NCBI RefSeq assembly: GCF_037482405.1
Contig: NZ_JBBHZZ010000007.1
Coordinates: 1-64,000 of the forward strand
Reading direction: 5' to 3'
Length of the DNA stretch: 64,000 nucleotides
DNA from: Pseudokineococcus marinus
Lineage (GTDB): Bacteria > Actinomycetota > Actinomycetes > Actinomycetales > Quadrisphaeraceae
A program made the translations under genes and the position numbers. Below are positions 7,870-16,840 of the stretch, piece by piece. The stretch's first letter is position 1; each line of letters opens with the position of its first letter. The notes beneath the pieces are model-generated. The model was not told where the DNA came from. It saw only the letters and a program-made list of their open reading frames with translations, and searched no databases.

Positions 7870-10800
7870 GTGAGCTCCAGCACATCACCGCCGCGGCGCC
7901 GCGGCGCGCTCCTGCCCGCCGTCGTCGTCGTCGTGGTCCTCGTCGGCCTCGTCGTGGCCGCGAGCCAGGTCGTCACCGAGTACGCGTGGTTCTCCCAGCT
8001 CGGCTTCGCCGAGGTCTACACCACGAGGCTGCTCACCCAGGGCGCGCTCTTCGCCGTCGGCGGCCTGCTCATGGCCGTCGCCGTCCTCGTCAGCCTCCGC
8101 GTGGCCTACCGGTCGCGCCCGGTCTACGCGCCGGTCGACGCCGAGTCGGCGAACCTCGACCGCTACCGCGAGAGCCTCGAGCCGCTGCGCCGCCTCCTGT
8201 CGGTGGCCGTGCCGGTCGTCCTCGGCCTCTTCGCGGGGTCGGCGGCGTCGGCCCAGTGGGAGCAGGTCCTGCTCTTCCTCAACGCCGAGCCCTTCGGCGC
8301 CGAGGACCCGATCTTCCGCACCGACGTCGGCTTCTGGGTCTTCACGCTGCCCTTCCTCAGCTTCCTGGTGTCCTTCCTCACGGCGGTCGTGCTCCTGGCC
8401 GGCATCGGCGCGGCCCTCGTGCACTACCTCTACGGCGGCCTGCGGCTGCAGGGCCAGGGCCCCCGGACCACGACGACGGCCCGCGTGCAGCTGTCGGTGA
8501 GCGCCGGGCTCCTCGTGCTCCTGCAGGCCGGCTCCTACTGGCTCGACCGGTACAGCACGCTGACGGACGGCAGCGGCCGATTCCTCGGCGCCACCTACAC
8601 GGGCGTCAACGCCGAGATCCCGGGGCGCACGATCCTCGCGGTCATCGCGCTGCTCGTCGCCGTGCTCTTCGTCGTCACGGCCTTCCGCGGCAGCTGGCGG
8701 CTGCCCGCGCTCGGCGTCGTCGTCATGCTCGCCTCCGCGGTCGTCGTGGGCGGCGTGTACCCCTACGTCGTCCAGCGCTTCCAGGTGGACCCGAGCGCCC
8801 AGACCCGCGAGGCGCCGTACCTGCAGCACAACATCGACGCGACCCGCGCCGCCTTCGACGTGGACACCACCGAGGTGACCAACTACCAGGCGAGCACGCA
8901 GGCCGAGGCGGGCGCGCTGCGCGACGACGCCGAGACCACCGCGAACATCCGCGTGCTCGACCCGGCGATCGTCCAGCCGGCGTTCCAGCAGGACCAGCGG
9001 CAGCGGCAGTACTACACGTTCTCCGACCCGCTGGACGTCGACCGCTACGAGATCGACGGGCAGGTCGAGGACGCCGTCATCGGCGTGCGCGAGCTCGACC
9101 TCTCCGGCCTGTCGGGCGGCCAGCAGAACTGGGTGAGCACCGCCACGATCTTCACGCACGGCTACGGCGTGGTGGCGGCCTACGGCAACCAGCGCGGCGA
9201 GGGCGGCCTGCCCGCCTACTTCCAGTCCGGCATCAACACGCCGGGCGCGCTCGGCGACTTCGAGCCGCGCATCTACTTCGGGCAGAACTCGCCGGAGTAC
9301 TCGATCGTCGGCGCTCCCGAGGGCACCGAGCCCCGCGAGGTGGACTACCCGACCGACGACGAGGGCGGCGACGGCGTCGCCAACAACACCTACTCCGGCG
9401 ACGGCGGCCCGTCGGTCGGCTCGTGGTGGCAGCGGCTCCTCTACGCCGTGAAGTTCCAGGAGCAGAACATCCTCCTGTCGGACGCCCTCAACAGCGAGAG
9501 CCAGATCCTCTACGACCGCGACCCGCGCGAGCGCGTCGGCAAGGTCGCCCCCTTCCTCACCCTCGACGGCGACCCGTACCCGGCCGTCGTCGACGAGCGC
9601 GTCGTCTGGATCGTCGACGGCTACACGACGAGCAACGAGTACCCCTACTCCCAGCGGCAGACGCTGCAGGACGTCACGGTCGACAGCCAGACCGCCGGTC
9701 TCACCGGCTCGGCCGCGGCGGCGGGGCAGGGGGCGCAGACCCTCACGGCGCTCCCGCCCGAGGAGGTCAACTACATCCGCAACTCGGTCAAGGCGACCGT
9801 GGACGCCTACTCCGGCGAGGTCGTGCTGTACGCCTGGGACGAGCAGGACCCGGTGCTGCAGGCGTGGGAGTCGGTCTTCCCCGACGCCCTCACGCCGGTG
9901 TCGGAGATGAGCGAGGACCTGCTCGACCACGTGCGCTACCCCGACGACCTCTTCAAGGTCCAGCGCAGCGTCCTCGGGGCCTACCACGTGACGAACCCGG
10001 CGGTGTTCTTCCAGAACAGCGACCGCTGGCAGATCCCGGACGACCCGACGGCCGACGTGCCCGAGGGCGTGCGGCCGCCCCTGCAGCCCGCCTACTACCT
10101 GACGCTGCAGATGCCCGGGCAGGACGAGCCGGCCTTCTCGCTGACGTCCTCCTACATCCCGAGCTCGGACGCGGACGCCAGCAACATCCTCACGGGCTTC
10201 CTCGCCGTGGACGGCGACGCCGGGGGCAGCGGGCCCGGGCAGGTGGCCGAGGGGTACGGGCAGCTGCGGCTGCTGCAGCTGCCGCGCAACCTCGTGATCA
10301 ACGGGCCGGGGCAGGTGCAGAACGACTTCGACGCCGACCCGACGATCTCCACCGAGCTCAACCTGCTGAGCCAGAACAACACCGACGTGGCGTTCGGCAA
10401 CCTCCTCACCCTCCCGGTGGGCGGCGGGCTGCTCTACGTGCAGCCGGTCTACGTGCAGAGCTCCGGCGGCACGCAGATCCCGCGCCTGCAGTACGCGCTC
10501 GTGTCCTTCGGCAGCGAGATCGGCTTCGCCCAGACCCTCGACGAGGCGCTCAACCAGGTCTTCGGCGGCGACTCGGGCGCGACCGCGGGCGACGCCGGCG
10601 ACGGCGGCGACGGCCCGGTCACCCCGCCGGCGGAGGGCGGGGGCGGCGCGCCCGCTCCGTCCGGCGCCCAGGAGCAGCTGGCCGAGGCCCTGCAGGACGC
10701 GCAGGCGGCGCTGCAGGCCGGCCAGCAGGCGCTCGCCGACGGCGACTTCGCCACCTACGGCGAGCAGCAGGACGCCCTGTCCGAGGCCGTCACGCGGGCC

Positions 10801-10920
10801 CTGCAGGCGCAGGGGCAGGTCGACGCCGCCACCGGTGCCGACGCGACGGCGCAGGACGGCTCCACCCCCGCGCCGACGGCGACGGCCACGGCCCCGGCCG
10901 AGGGCACCGCGGGCGGGTGA
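7870..10920 (+). CDS. UPF0182 family large membrane protein
   Basis: 1016 residues. The N-terminal third holds about seven membrane helices, for example LLPAVVVVVVLVGLVVAAS, LFAVGGLLMAVAVLVSL and ILAVIALLVAVLFVVTAF. A large extracytoplasmic domain with many Tyr/Asn-rich repeats follows. The last 150 residues are Gly/Pro/Ala/Gln-rich. Length and order match the UPF0182 family (Rv3193c type), whose function is unknown. The GTG start has no canonical ribosome site. A 12-bp-stem terminator follows 6 bp after the stop. Confidence 0.93.
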   Translation: MSSSTSPPRRRGALLPAVVVVVVLVGLVVAASQVVTEYAWFSQLGFAEVYTTRLLTQGALFAVGGLLMAVAVLVSLRVAYRSRPVYAPVDAESANLDRYRESLEPLRRLLSVAVPVVLGLFAGSAASAQWEQVLLFLNAEPFGAEDPIFRTDVGFWVFTLPFLSFLVSFLTAVVLLAGIGAALVHYLYGGLRLQGQGPRTTTTARVQLSVSAGLLVLLQAGSYWLDRYSTLTDGSGRFLGATYTGVNAEIPGRTILAVIALLVAVLFVVTAFRGSWRLPALGVVVMLASAVVVGGVYPYVVQRFQVDPSAQTREAPYLQHNIDATRAAFDVDTTEVTNYQASTQAEAGALRDDAETTANIRVLDPAIVQPAFQQDQRQRQYYTFSDPLDVDRYEIDGQVEDAVIGVRELDLSGLSGGQQNWVSTATIFTHGYGVVAAYGNQRGEGGLPAYFQSGINTPGALGDFEPRIYFGQNSPEYSIVGAPEGTEPREVDYPTDDEGGDGVANNTYSGDGGPSVGSWWQRLLYAVKFQEQNILLSDALNSESQILYDRDPRERVGKVAPFLTLDGDPYPAVVDERVVWIVDGYTTSNEYPYSQRQTLQDVTVDSQTAGLTGSAAAAGQGAQTLTALPPEEVNYIRNSVKATVDAYSGEVVLYAWDEQDPVLQAWESVFPDALTPVSEMSEDLLDHVRYPDDLFKVQRSVLGAYHVTNPAVFFQNSDRWQIPDDPTADVPEGVRPPLQPAYYLTLQMPGQDEPAFSLTSSYIPSSDADASNILTGFLAVDGDAGGSGPGQVAEGYGQLRLLQLPRNLVINGPGQVQNDFDADPTISTELNLLSQNNTDVAFGNLLTLPVGGGLLYVQPVYVQSSGGTQIPRLQYALVSFGSEIGFAQTLDEALNQVFGGDSGATAGDAGDGGDGPVTPPAEGGGGAPAPSGAQEQLAEALQDAQAALQAGQQALADGDFATYGEQQDALSEAVTRALQAQGQVDAATGADATAQDGSTPAPTATATAPAEGTAGG

Positions 10921-10926
10921 CGGGAG

Positions 10927-10961
10927 CGGTCGGCGGTCGCCCGGGAGGTGACCGCCGACCG
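10927..10961 (+). terminator. terminator after the UPF0182 gene
   Basis: A perfect 12-bp stem, cggtcggcggtc against gaccgccgaccg, separated by an 11-nt loop. It begins 6 bp after the stop codon and isolates the tRNA-fMet genes from the upstream transcript. Confidence 0.75.
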
Positions 10962-10986
10962 CGTCGCCGGTCACCGCCGCGCGGAT

Positions 10987-11015
10987 TTGGCGACGAGGGG
11001 GACCCCGCGTACTGT
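10987..11015 (+). promoter_or_regulatory. promoter of the first initiator tRNA gene
   Basis: -35 TTGGCG at 10987-10992 and -10 TACTGT at 11010-11015 with a 17-bp spacer. Transcription would start about 5 nt before the tRNA. The second tRNA copy has the same arrangement, which strengthens the call. Confidence 0.7.
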
Positions 11016-11026
11016 TCCTCGTGCGA

Positions 11027-11103
11027 CGCGGGGTGGAGCAGTTCGGTAGCTCGCTGGGCTCATAACCCAGAGGTCGCAGGTTCAAATCCTGCCCCCGCTA
11101 CCA
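11027..11103 (+). tRNA. initiator tRNA-fMet (CAT), copy 1
   Basis: 77 nt including an encoded CCA. The anticodon loop is ctcataa. Initiator features are visible: C1 faces U72 without a Watson-Crick pair, and three consecutive G-C pairs close the anticodon stem (ggg/ccc). The sequence is identical to the copy 220 bp downstream. Confidence 0.97.
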
Positions 11104-11110
11104 GGTGGCG

Positions 11111-11142
11111 AAGGCCCCCGGACCAGTGGTCCGGGGGCCTTC
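11111..11142 (+). terminator. terminator of tRNA-fMet copy 1
   Basis: Hairpin with arms aaggcccccggacca and tggtccgggggcctt, nearly perfect, 8 nt after the tRNA CCA end. Confidence 0.85.
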
Positions 11143-11206
11143 GTCGTCCGCGGTGCAGGTCGCACGGGGCGGCACGACCGCGGCCACGGCCACGACCACC
11201 GGTGGT

Positions 11207-11235
11207 TTGGCCTGCGGCCGGTCATGACGTACCGT
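11207..11235 (+). promoter_or_regulatory. promoter of the second initiator tRNA gene
   Basis: -35 TTGGCC at 11207-11212, 17-bp spacer, -10 TACCGT at 11230-11235. Same geometry as the first copy, so each tRNA is transcribed independently. Confidence 0.7.
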
Positions 11236-11246
11236 CGCTGCCACGA

Positions 11247-11323
11247 CGCGGGGTGGAGCAGTTCGGTAGCTCGCTGGGCTCATAACCCAGAGGTCGCAGG
11301 TTCAAATCCTGCCCCCGCTACCA
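11247..11323 (+). tRNA. initiator tRNA-fMet (CAT), copy 2
   Basis: Identical to copy 1 over all 77 nt, with CCA encoded, the C1/U72 mismatch and the G-C-rich anticodon stem of initiator tRNA. It has its own promoter and terminator. Confidence 0.97.
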
Positions 11324-11331
11324 CGAGGCAC

Positions 11332-11359
11332 AGGCCCCGGACCGACAGGTCCGGGGCCT
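11332..11359 (+). terminator. terminator of tRNA-fMet copy 2
   Basis: Arms aggccccggacc and ggtccggggcct around a short loop, 8 nt after the tRNA. Its sequence differs from the first tRNA terminator. Confidence 0.82.
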
Positions 11360-11408
11360 GCGCCGTCCCGGGGCGCGGCGGCTCGCGAGCGGCCCTAGCG
11401 TCGAGGGC

Positions 11409-12878
11409 ATGTCCGACGCCACGACGCCCCCGCCCACCGTCTTCGTCCTCTACGGCGCCACGGGCGACCTCGCCCGCCGCATGGTGCTGCCGGCCTTCTA
11501 CGACCTGGCGTGCCGCGGGCTCATGCCGGAGGACTGGCGCCTCGTCGGCAACGGCCGCGGCGACGTGGCGCACGAGGACTTCCGCGGCCACGTCCGCGAG
11601 GTCCTCGAGGAGTTCGGCCCGCACCCGGACGAGGGCCCGTGGGACGACTTCTCCTCACGCCTGCTGTTCGCCGGCGGCGGCTTCAAGACCGACGACCCGG
11701 GGAGCCTCCTCGACGTCATCGCGCACGCCCGGTCGGACATGAGCGGGGGCACGGGGGAGCGGGCCCACCTCGTGCACTACCTGGCGATCCCGCCGAAGGC
11801 CTTCCCCGAGACCACCCGCGCCATCGGCGAGCACGACCTCGCCGACGGCGCCACCGTCGTCTACGAGAAGCCCTTCGGCACCTCCCCGGACGACTTCGCC
11901 GAGCTCGACCACCTCGTGCACGAGGTGCTCGACGAGCAGCAGGTCTTCCGCATCGACCACTTCCTCGGCAAGGAGGGCACGCAGGACCTGCACGTCCTGC
12001 GCTTCGGCAACGCGCTGTTCGGCTCGGCCTGGAGCCGGGACGTCGTCGAGCAGGTGCAGGTCGACGTGCCCGAGTCGCTCGACGTCGCCGACCGCGCCGA
12101 GTTCTACGACGCCACGGGCGCCGTGCTCGACATGCTCGTCACCCACCTGTTCCAGGTGACGGCGGAGGTGGCCATGGAGCCGCCCGCGTCGAGCTCCCCG
12201 GAGGACCTGCAGGCGGCCCGCGAGGAGGTGCTCGCGGCGGTGCGCCCGCTGTCGAAGGACGACGTCGTCCTCGGGCAGTTCGAGGGCTACCGCGACATCG
12301 AGGGCGTCGACGACGACTCCACCACGGACACCTTCGTGGCGGCGCGGGTGTGGGTCGACACCGACCGCTGGCACGGCGTCCCCTTCCTCCTGCGCACCGG
12401 CAAGCGCATGGGCGGCGACGCCCAGCGCGTCAGCCTCGTGCTGCGCCGCCCGGACCCGACGCCGCTCACCCACCTGCCCGAGGGCGGTGACGTGCTGACG
12501 TTCGACCTGTCGGGTCCCGGGGCGCTCGACGTCGGTCTCGTGCTCAAGAAGCCGGGGCCGGAGATGGCCCTCACCGCGACGTCGGCGCACCTCTCGCTCA
12601 CCGACGTCGAGGGCGGGCACCCGCTGCCCCCGTACGCGGCGCTGCTGCTCGACGTGCTGCGGGGCGACCGCTCGCTCTTCACCAGCTCTGAGGGGCTCGC
12701 GAGCGCCTGGTCGCGGGTGCGACCCCTGCTGGAGGACCGCCCCGAGGTGCAGCCCTACGCGCCCGGCTCGTGGGGGCCGGCGGCGGCCGACGAGCTCGCG
12801 GGCCCGCGGGGCTGGCTCGTGGGCGCCGACGAGCGGCGGGAGGGGGGCGGCGAGGACCAGGGTCCCGCCGGCTCCTGA
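11409..12878 (+). CDS. zwf: glucose-6-phosphate dehydrogenase
   Basis: 489 residues, close to the usual length. The NADP-binding GATGDLA motif is at residues 16-22, YEKPFG at 152-157 and the active-site motif RIDHFLGKE at 181-189. The enzyme oxidises glucose 6-phosphate to 6-phosphogluconolactone at the head of the oxidative pentose phosphate pathway. It stands alone, without the gnd, opcA or pgl genes often found beside it. A TAGCGT box at 11396-11401 lies 7 nt before the ATG, so the mRNA is probably leaderless. It ends at a 17-bp-stem terminator. Confidence 0.95.
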   Translation: MSDATTPPPTVFVLYGATGDLARRMVLPAFYDLACRGLMPEDWRLVGNGRGDVAHEDFRGHVREVLEEFGPHPDEGPWDDFSSRLLFAGGGFKTDDPGSLLDVIAHARSDMSGGTGERAHLVHYLAIPPKAFPETTRAIGEHDLADGATVVYEKPFGTSPDDFAELDHLVHEVLDEQQVFRIDHFLGKEGTQDLHVLRFGNALFGSAWSRDVVEQVQVDVPESLDVADRAEFYDATGAVLDMLVTHLFQVTAEVAMEPPASSSPEDLQAAREEVLAAVRPLSKDDVVLGQFEGYRDIEGVDDDSTTDTFVAARVWVDTDRWHGVPFLLRTGKRMGGDAQRVSLVLRRPDPTPLTHLPEGGDVLTFDLSGPGALDVGLVLKKPGPEMALTATSAHLSLTDVEGGHPLPPYAALLLDVLRGDRSLFTSSEGLASAWSRVRPLLEDRPEVQPYAPGSWGPAAADELAGPRGWLVGADERREGGGEDQGPAGS

Positions 12879-12887
12879 CCTCCTCCG

Positions 12888-12933
12888 ACGCACGACGGCC
12901 CGGCCCCCTCGCGGGAGCCGGGCCGTCGTGCGT
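12888..12933 (+). terminator. terminator after zwf
   Basis: A 17-bp perfect stem, arms acgcacgacggcccggc and gccgggccgtcgtgcgt, 9 bp after the zwf stop. It lies between convergent genes and could serve both strands. Confidence 0.85.
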
Positions 12934-12966
12934 CCTGGCGCGTGCGGGTCAGCGCGGCGAGGCCGC

Positions 12967-13197
12967 TCAGCTGGGCCAGGCGGCGCGCACGAGCAGGAAG
13001 AGGACGAAGAGGAAGACCAGCGCCACGATGGCGATCGGGATGGCCTTGTTGACGGCGCCGGAGGGCTCCTTCGCCTCGTGCGAGGAGAGGCCCGACGTCC
13101 CGGCCTCCGAGGGCGGTGTGTCGCCCGGGCGGACGCCGTTCCCCTCCTCGAGGCCGGGGGTGTCCGACGGGTCCGGGTCTGCGCTGGGTGTGGTCAC
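12967..13197 (-). CDS. DUF6480-type small membrane protein
   Basis: 76 residues from GTG. The N-terminal half is acidic and Pro/Gly-rich with the recognisable TPGLEEGNGVRPGDTPPSE segment. The C-terminal half is one membrane helix (AIPIAIVALVFLFVLFLLV) ending near the C-terminus. This layout matches short actinobacterial proteins grouped as DUF6480. Function is unknown. It lies downstream of hisN on the same strand with only 26 bp between. Confidence 0.75.
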   Translation of the reverse strand: MTTPSADPDPSDTPGLEEGNGVRPGDTPPSEAGTSGLSSHEAKEPSGAVNKAIPIAIVALVFLFVLFLLVRAAWPS

Positions 13198-13223
13198 CCG
13201 CCCAGTCTGCGCAGCCGGGCGGC

Positions 13224-14081
13224 TCAGCGCGCGGCGGGTCCTGGCGACGTCGTCGTCCCCGCGGGCCGGGGCGCCAGGGCCGCGAGGACCCGGTCGTGCA
13301 GCAGCCCGTTGGTGGCGACGGCGCTGCCGCCGTGCGGCCCGTCCTCGCCCGAGAGCGAGGTGAAGCGGCCCCCGGCCTCGGTGACGACCGGCACGAGGGC
13401 CGCCATGTCGTGCAGCGCCAGCTCGGGCTCGCAGGAGACGTCCACGGCCCCCTCGGCGACGAGCACGTGCGACCAGAAGTCGCCGTAGGCCCGGGTGCGC
13501 CAGACGGTGCGGGTGAGGTCGAGGACGGGCTCGAGGAGGTCGCGCTCCTCCCACCCGCCGAGGCTCGAGTAGGACAGCGAGGCGTCGGCGAGGTCGTCGA
13601 CGGCCGAGACGTGCAGCGCCCGGGCCGACGACAGCGACCGGCCCGTCCACGCGCCCGTGCCGGTGCCGGCCCACCAGCGGCGGCCCAGCGCCGGCGCCGA
13701 CACGACGCCCACGACGGGCTCGCCGTCGACGAGCAGCGCCAGCAGGGTCGCCCACACGGGCACGCCCCGGACGAAGTTCTTCGTGCCGTCGATGGGGTCG
13801 ACGACCCACTGCCGCGACCCGCTGCCGGTGGCGCCGCCCTCCTCGCCGAGCACGGCGTCGCGGGGGCGGGTGCGGGCCAGCTGCGCGCGCACGAGCTCCT
13901 CGGCGCTGCGGTCGGCGTCGGTGACCGGGGTCAGGTCGGGCTTGGCCTCGACGGCGAGGTCGAGCGCCCCGAAGCGGGACGTCGTCAGGGCGTCGACGGC
14001 GTCGACGACGACGTGCGCGAGGCGGAGGTCGTCGTCGACCCCGCGGGCGCGGCGCAGGCTCTCGGCCGAGGTGGGGCTCAC
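13224..14081 (-). CDS. hisN: histidinol-phosphatase, inositol monophosphatase type
   Basis: 285 residues from GTG. Metal-binding IMPase motifs are present: GEEGG (metal-binding Glu) and WVVDPIDGTKNF. The GDFWSHVLVAEG and EPELALHDMAAL segments place it with actinobacterial HisN-type proteins. It would dephosphorylate L-histidinol phosphate. The GTG overlaps the rsgA stop as GTGA, making it the third gene of a coupled aroA-rsgA-hisN operon, a conserved actinobacterial order. A broader inositol monophosphatase activity cannot be excluded from sequence. Confidence 0.88.
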   Translation of the reverse strand: MSPTSAESLRRARGVDDDLRLAHVVVDAVDALTTSRFGALDLAVEAKPDLTPVTDADRSAEELVRAQLARTRPRDAVLGEEGGATGSGSRQWVVDPIDGTKNFVRGVPVWATLLALLVDGEPVVGVVSAPALGRRWWAGTGTGAWTGRSLSSARALHVSAVDDLADASLSYSSLGGWEERDLLEPVLDLTRTVWRTRAYGDFWSHVLVAEGAVDVSCEPELALHDMAALVPVVTEAGGRFTSLSGEDGPHGGSAVATNGLLHDRVLAALAPRPAGTTTSPGPAAR

Positions 14082-15271
14082 GGGCCGGACGCTACCGGGG
14101 GCCCGCCGGGGTGCTCCGGCGGCTCGCGCCGCCGCTCGCGGGCCGCGGCGTCGCGCGCCGCCCCGACGGCCGCCTCCTCGCCGCTGCGGCTGCGCAGGAG
14201 GCGGCGCAGCGACGCCAGGCGGGCGGGGCCGGCCTCCCCGGCGGCGCCGGAGGCGGCCCAGGCGTCGAGCGCGCACTCGGGCTCGTCGTGGGTGCAGCCC
14301 CGCGGGCAGTCGTCGCTGCCGGGCTCGAGGTCCGGGAAGGCCGCCAGCAAGGAGCCGGGGCGCACGTGCGCCAGCCCGAACGAGCGGACGCCCGGCGTGT
14401 CGACGACCCAGCCCTCGGGCGGCCCGCCCGCGGGGCCGGGCAGCCGCAGCGCGAGCGCGGAGGAGGACGTGTGCCGGCCCCGCCCCGTGACGTCGTTGAC
14501 GCGCCCCGTCGCCCGGCCCGCGTCGGGCACGAGCGCGTTGACGAGGGTCGACTTCCCGACGCCCGAGTGCCCCACGAGGACGGTGGTGCGGCCCCGCAGG
14601 CGCTCGCGGAGCTCCGCCAGGCCGGCGGCGTCGTGGCGCGGGGGCGCGCCGCCGCCCGTGCCCTCCGCGCCGCCGGTGCCGTCCGGACCGCTGGTGCCGC
14701 CGGTCGCGGCGCGGCGCAGCACGACGGCCGGCGTGTCCAGGGCGGCGTAGGCCTCCAGGAGCGGCGCCGGGTCGGCGAGGTCGCCCTTGGTGACGACGAG
14801 GAGGGCGTCCATGCCGGCGTCGAGGGCCGCCACGAGGCACCGGTCGACCAGGCCCGTCCGCGGCGCCGGGTCCGCGGCGGCGACGACGACCGCCAGCTGG
14901 TCGGCGCCCGCGACGAGGACGCGCTCCACGGGGTCGTCGTCGTCGGCCGAGCGGCGCAGGACCGTGCGGCGCTCGTCCACCCGCACGACCCGGGCCAGGG
15001 TGTCCGGCGCGCCGCTCGTGTCGCCGACGAGGTGCACCCGGTCCCCGACGACCACGCCCGCCCGTCCGAGCTCGCGCGCCTTGACGGCCGTGACCTCGAC
15101 CTCCTGCGGGGTGCCCTCGCCGACGAGGACCGTCGAGCGGCCGCGGTCGACGGTGAGCACCCGGCCGGGGACGGCGTCCGCGTGGCGCGGCCGCTCCTTC
15201 GTGCGCGGGCGCGAGCCGCGGGGGTTCGGCCGCGTCCGGACGTCGTCCTCGTCCGGCACCCGGCGGCTCAC
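14078..15271 (-). CDS. rsgA: ribosome small subunit-dependent GTPase A
   Basis: 397 residues from GTG. An OB-fold region comes first, then a circularly permuted GTPase: TKGDLAD (G4), GHSGVGKST (P-loop), DTPGV (G3). A zinc module with cysteines in CPRGCTHDEPEC follows. This order is diagnostic of RsgA/YjeQ, which assists late 30S maturation. An insert rich in Gly/Thr sits between G4 and the P-loop (TGGTSGPDGTGG). The start overlaps the aroA stop (GTGA) and the end overlaps the hisN start, so expression is coupled. Confidence 0.95.
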   Translation of the reverse strand: MSRRVPDEDDVRTRPNPRGSRPRTKERPRHADAVPGRVLTVDRGRSTVLVGEGTPQEVEVTAVKARELGRAGVVVGDRVHLVGDTSGAPDTLARVVRVDERRTVLRRSADDDDPVERVLVAGADQLAVVVAAADPAPRTGLVDRCLVAALDAGMDALLVVTKGDLADPAPLLEAYAALDTPAVVLRRAATGGTSGPDGTGGAEGTGGGAPPRHDAAGLAELRERLRGRTTVLVGHSGVGKSTLVNALVPDAGRATGRVNDVTGRGRHTSSSALALRLPGPAGGPPEGWVVDTPGVRSFGLAHVRPGSLLAAFPDLEPGSDDCPRGCTHDEPECALDAWAASGAAGEAGPARLASLRRLLRSRSGEEAAVGAARDAAARERRREPPEHPGGPPVASGP

Positions 15272-16605
15272 CGGGCGGCCGCCCCGCTCGCGGTCGCGCC
15301 CGCTCCGCCCGGTCCGGCGCCGTCGAGCATGCCGGTCCACAGGTCGACGAAGCCGGGGAGCGTCTTCGCCGTCGTCTCCACGTCCTCGACGACGACGCCC
15401 GGGACGCGGAGGCCGAGGACGGCGGCGGCCTGGGCGATGCGGTGGTCGGCGTAGGTGCGCACGAGGTCGCCGTGCAGCGGCCGGGGCCGCACGACGAGGC
15501 CGTCCTCGGTCTCCTCGGCGCGCCCGCCCAGCCGCTCGACCTCGCGCACCAGCGCCGCCAGGCGGTCCGTCTCGTGCCCGCGCAGGTGCGCGACGCCCCG
15601 CACCCGTGTGGGCGTCGAGGCCAGCGCGGCCAGGGCGACGACGACGGGCACGAGCTCGCCGGCCTCGTGCAGGTCCACGTCGACGCCGAAGAGCTCGCCG
15701 CCGCGGACGACGAGGCCCTCGCGGTCGAGGGAGACCTCGGCGCCCATCTCGTCGAGGAGGTCTCGCAACGCGTCGCCGGCCTGCGTCGTGTGCTGCGGCC
15801 AGCCGAGGACGCGCACGCGCCCGCCCGTGACCGCGGCGGCGGCGAGGAAGGGCGCCGCGCTCGACAGGTCGGGCTCGACCTGGACGTCGAGGGCGGCCAC
15901 CGGGCCCGGGCGCACCGCCCAGGTGTCGGGCTCGGAGTCGTCGACGTCGACGCCGACGTCGCGCAGCGTCTCGACCGTCATGGCGACGTGCGGCTGGCTG
16001 GGCAGCGGCGGGCCGGCGTGCCGGACGACGAGCCCCTCGGCGTAGCGCGGGGCGGCGAGCAGGAGGCCGGAGACGAACTGGCTCGAGGCGCCGGCGTCGA
16101 TGGTGACCGCGCCGCCGCGGACGGCGCCGCGACCGTGGACGACCATCGGGAGGGCGCCGCCCGGCGCGTCCTCGACGTCGACGCCCAGGGCGCGCAGCGC
16201 GTCGACGACGGGCGCCATGGGGCGCTCCCGGGCGCGGGGGTCGCCGTCGAGGCGGACGTCCCCGTCGGCGAGGGCGGCGAGCGGCGGGACGAAGCGCATG
16301 ACGGTGCCCGCGAGGCCCACGTCGACCGCGCCGCCGCGCAGCCTCTCGGCCGGCTCCACGACCCAGTCGACGCTCCCGGGGCCGGTCGCCCCCTCCACCT
16401 CGCGCACGCGGGCGCCGAGCGCCTCCAGCGCGCCCGCCATCAGGCGGGTGTCGCGCGAGACGAGGGGGGAGCGCAGCCGCGAGGGGCGGTCGGCGAGCGC
16501 CGCGACGACGAGGTAGCGGTTCGTCAGCGACTTCGACCCCGGGAGCGAGACGACGGCGTCGACGGGGCCGGGCGCGGTCGGGGCGGGCCACCGGGAGAGC
16601 TCCAT
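15268..16605 (-). CDS. aroA: 3-phosphoshikimate 1-carboxyvinyltransferase (EPSP synthase)
   Basis: 445 residues. Family motifs: LPGSKSLTNRYLV near the N-terminus (substrate lysine), LAGTVMRFVPPLAAL, ASSQFVSGLLLAAP, PDLSSAAPFLAAAA and YADHRIAQAAAVLGL. The enzyme condenses shikimate 3-phosphate with PEP in aromatic amino acid synthesis. In minus-strand reading a TACGCT box ends 7 nt before the ATG, implying a leaderless transcript for the aroA-rsgA-hisN operon. The upstream 235 bp to the DoxX gene hold only that promoter and a terminator. Confidence 0.96.
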   Translation of the reverse strand: MELSRWPAPTAPGPVDAVVSLPGSKSLTNRYLVVAALADRPSRLRSPLVSRDTRLMAGALEALGARVREVEGATGPGSVDWVVEPAERLRGGAVDVGLAGTVMRFVPPLAALADGDVRLDGDPRARERPMAPVVDALRALGVDVEDAPGGALPMVVHGRGAVRGGAVTIDAGASSQFVSGLLLAAPRYAEGLVVRHAGPPLPSQPHVAMTVETLRDVGVDVDDSEPDTWAVRPGPVAALDVQVEPDLSSAAPFLAAAAVTGGRVRVLGWPQHTTQAGDALRDLLDEMGAEVSLDREGLVVRGGELFGVDVDLHEAGELVPVVVALAALASTPTRVRGVAHLRGHETDRLAALVREVERLGGRAEETEDGLVVRPRPLHGDLVRTYADHRIAQAAAVLGLRVPGVVVEDVETTAKTLPGFVDLWTGMLDGAGPGGAGATASGAAAR

Positions 16606-16787
16606 GCCCGCCAGCGTAGGGAAGAGCCGGACGGGGACCCGCCTCCGGTGACGGCCGCGCGGGCGCGCTCGTAGCCCCGGCGGTGGCCGGTGGTGGCCCG
16701 GTGGGGCCGCGTGCGGCCGGGGCCGTGGGCGGCTCGTGCTGCGGTGCGGCGACGGGGCCGGCACGCCGGGGGACCGGCGCCGGTACG

Positions 16788-16824
16788 CCGACGGCCCGGC
16801 CCCCGTGGGGGACCGGGCCGTCGG
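16788..16824 (-). terminator. terminator of the DoxX gene
   Basis: A 12-bp perfect outer stem (ccgacggcccgg / ccgggccgtcgg) with an inner ccccc/ggggg extension. It lies 17 bp beyond the DoxX stop on the minus strand and separates that gene from aroA. Confidence 0.78.
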
Positions 16825-16840
16825 CTGGCAGGGGGAGCGG

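Noticed and set aside
7885..11085. Long minus-strand frame opposite the UPF0182 gene
   Set aside because: It mirrors the codon pattern of the real gene, crosses a terminator and a tRNA gene, and shows no domains.
16606..16787. Riboswitch or attenuator before aroA
   Set aside because: No aptamer-like conserved core was found, and the promoter box at 16613-16618 leaves no room for a leader.
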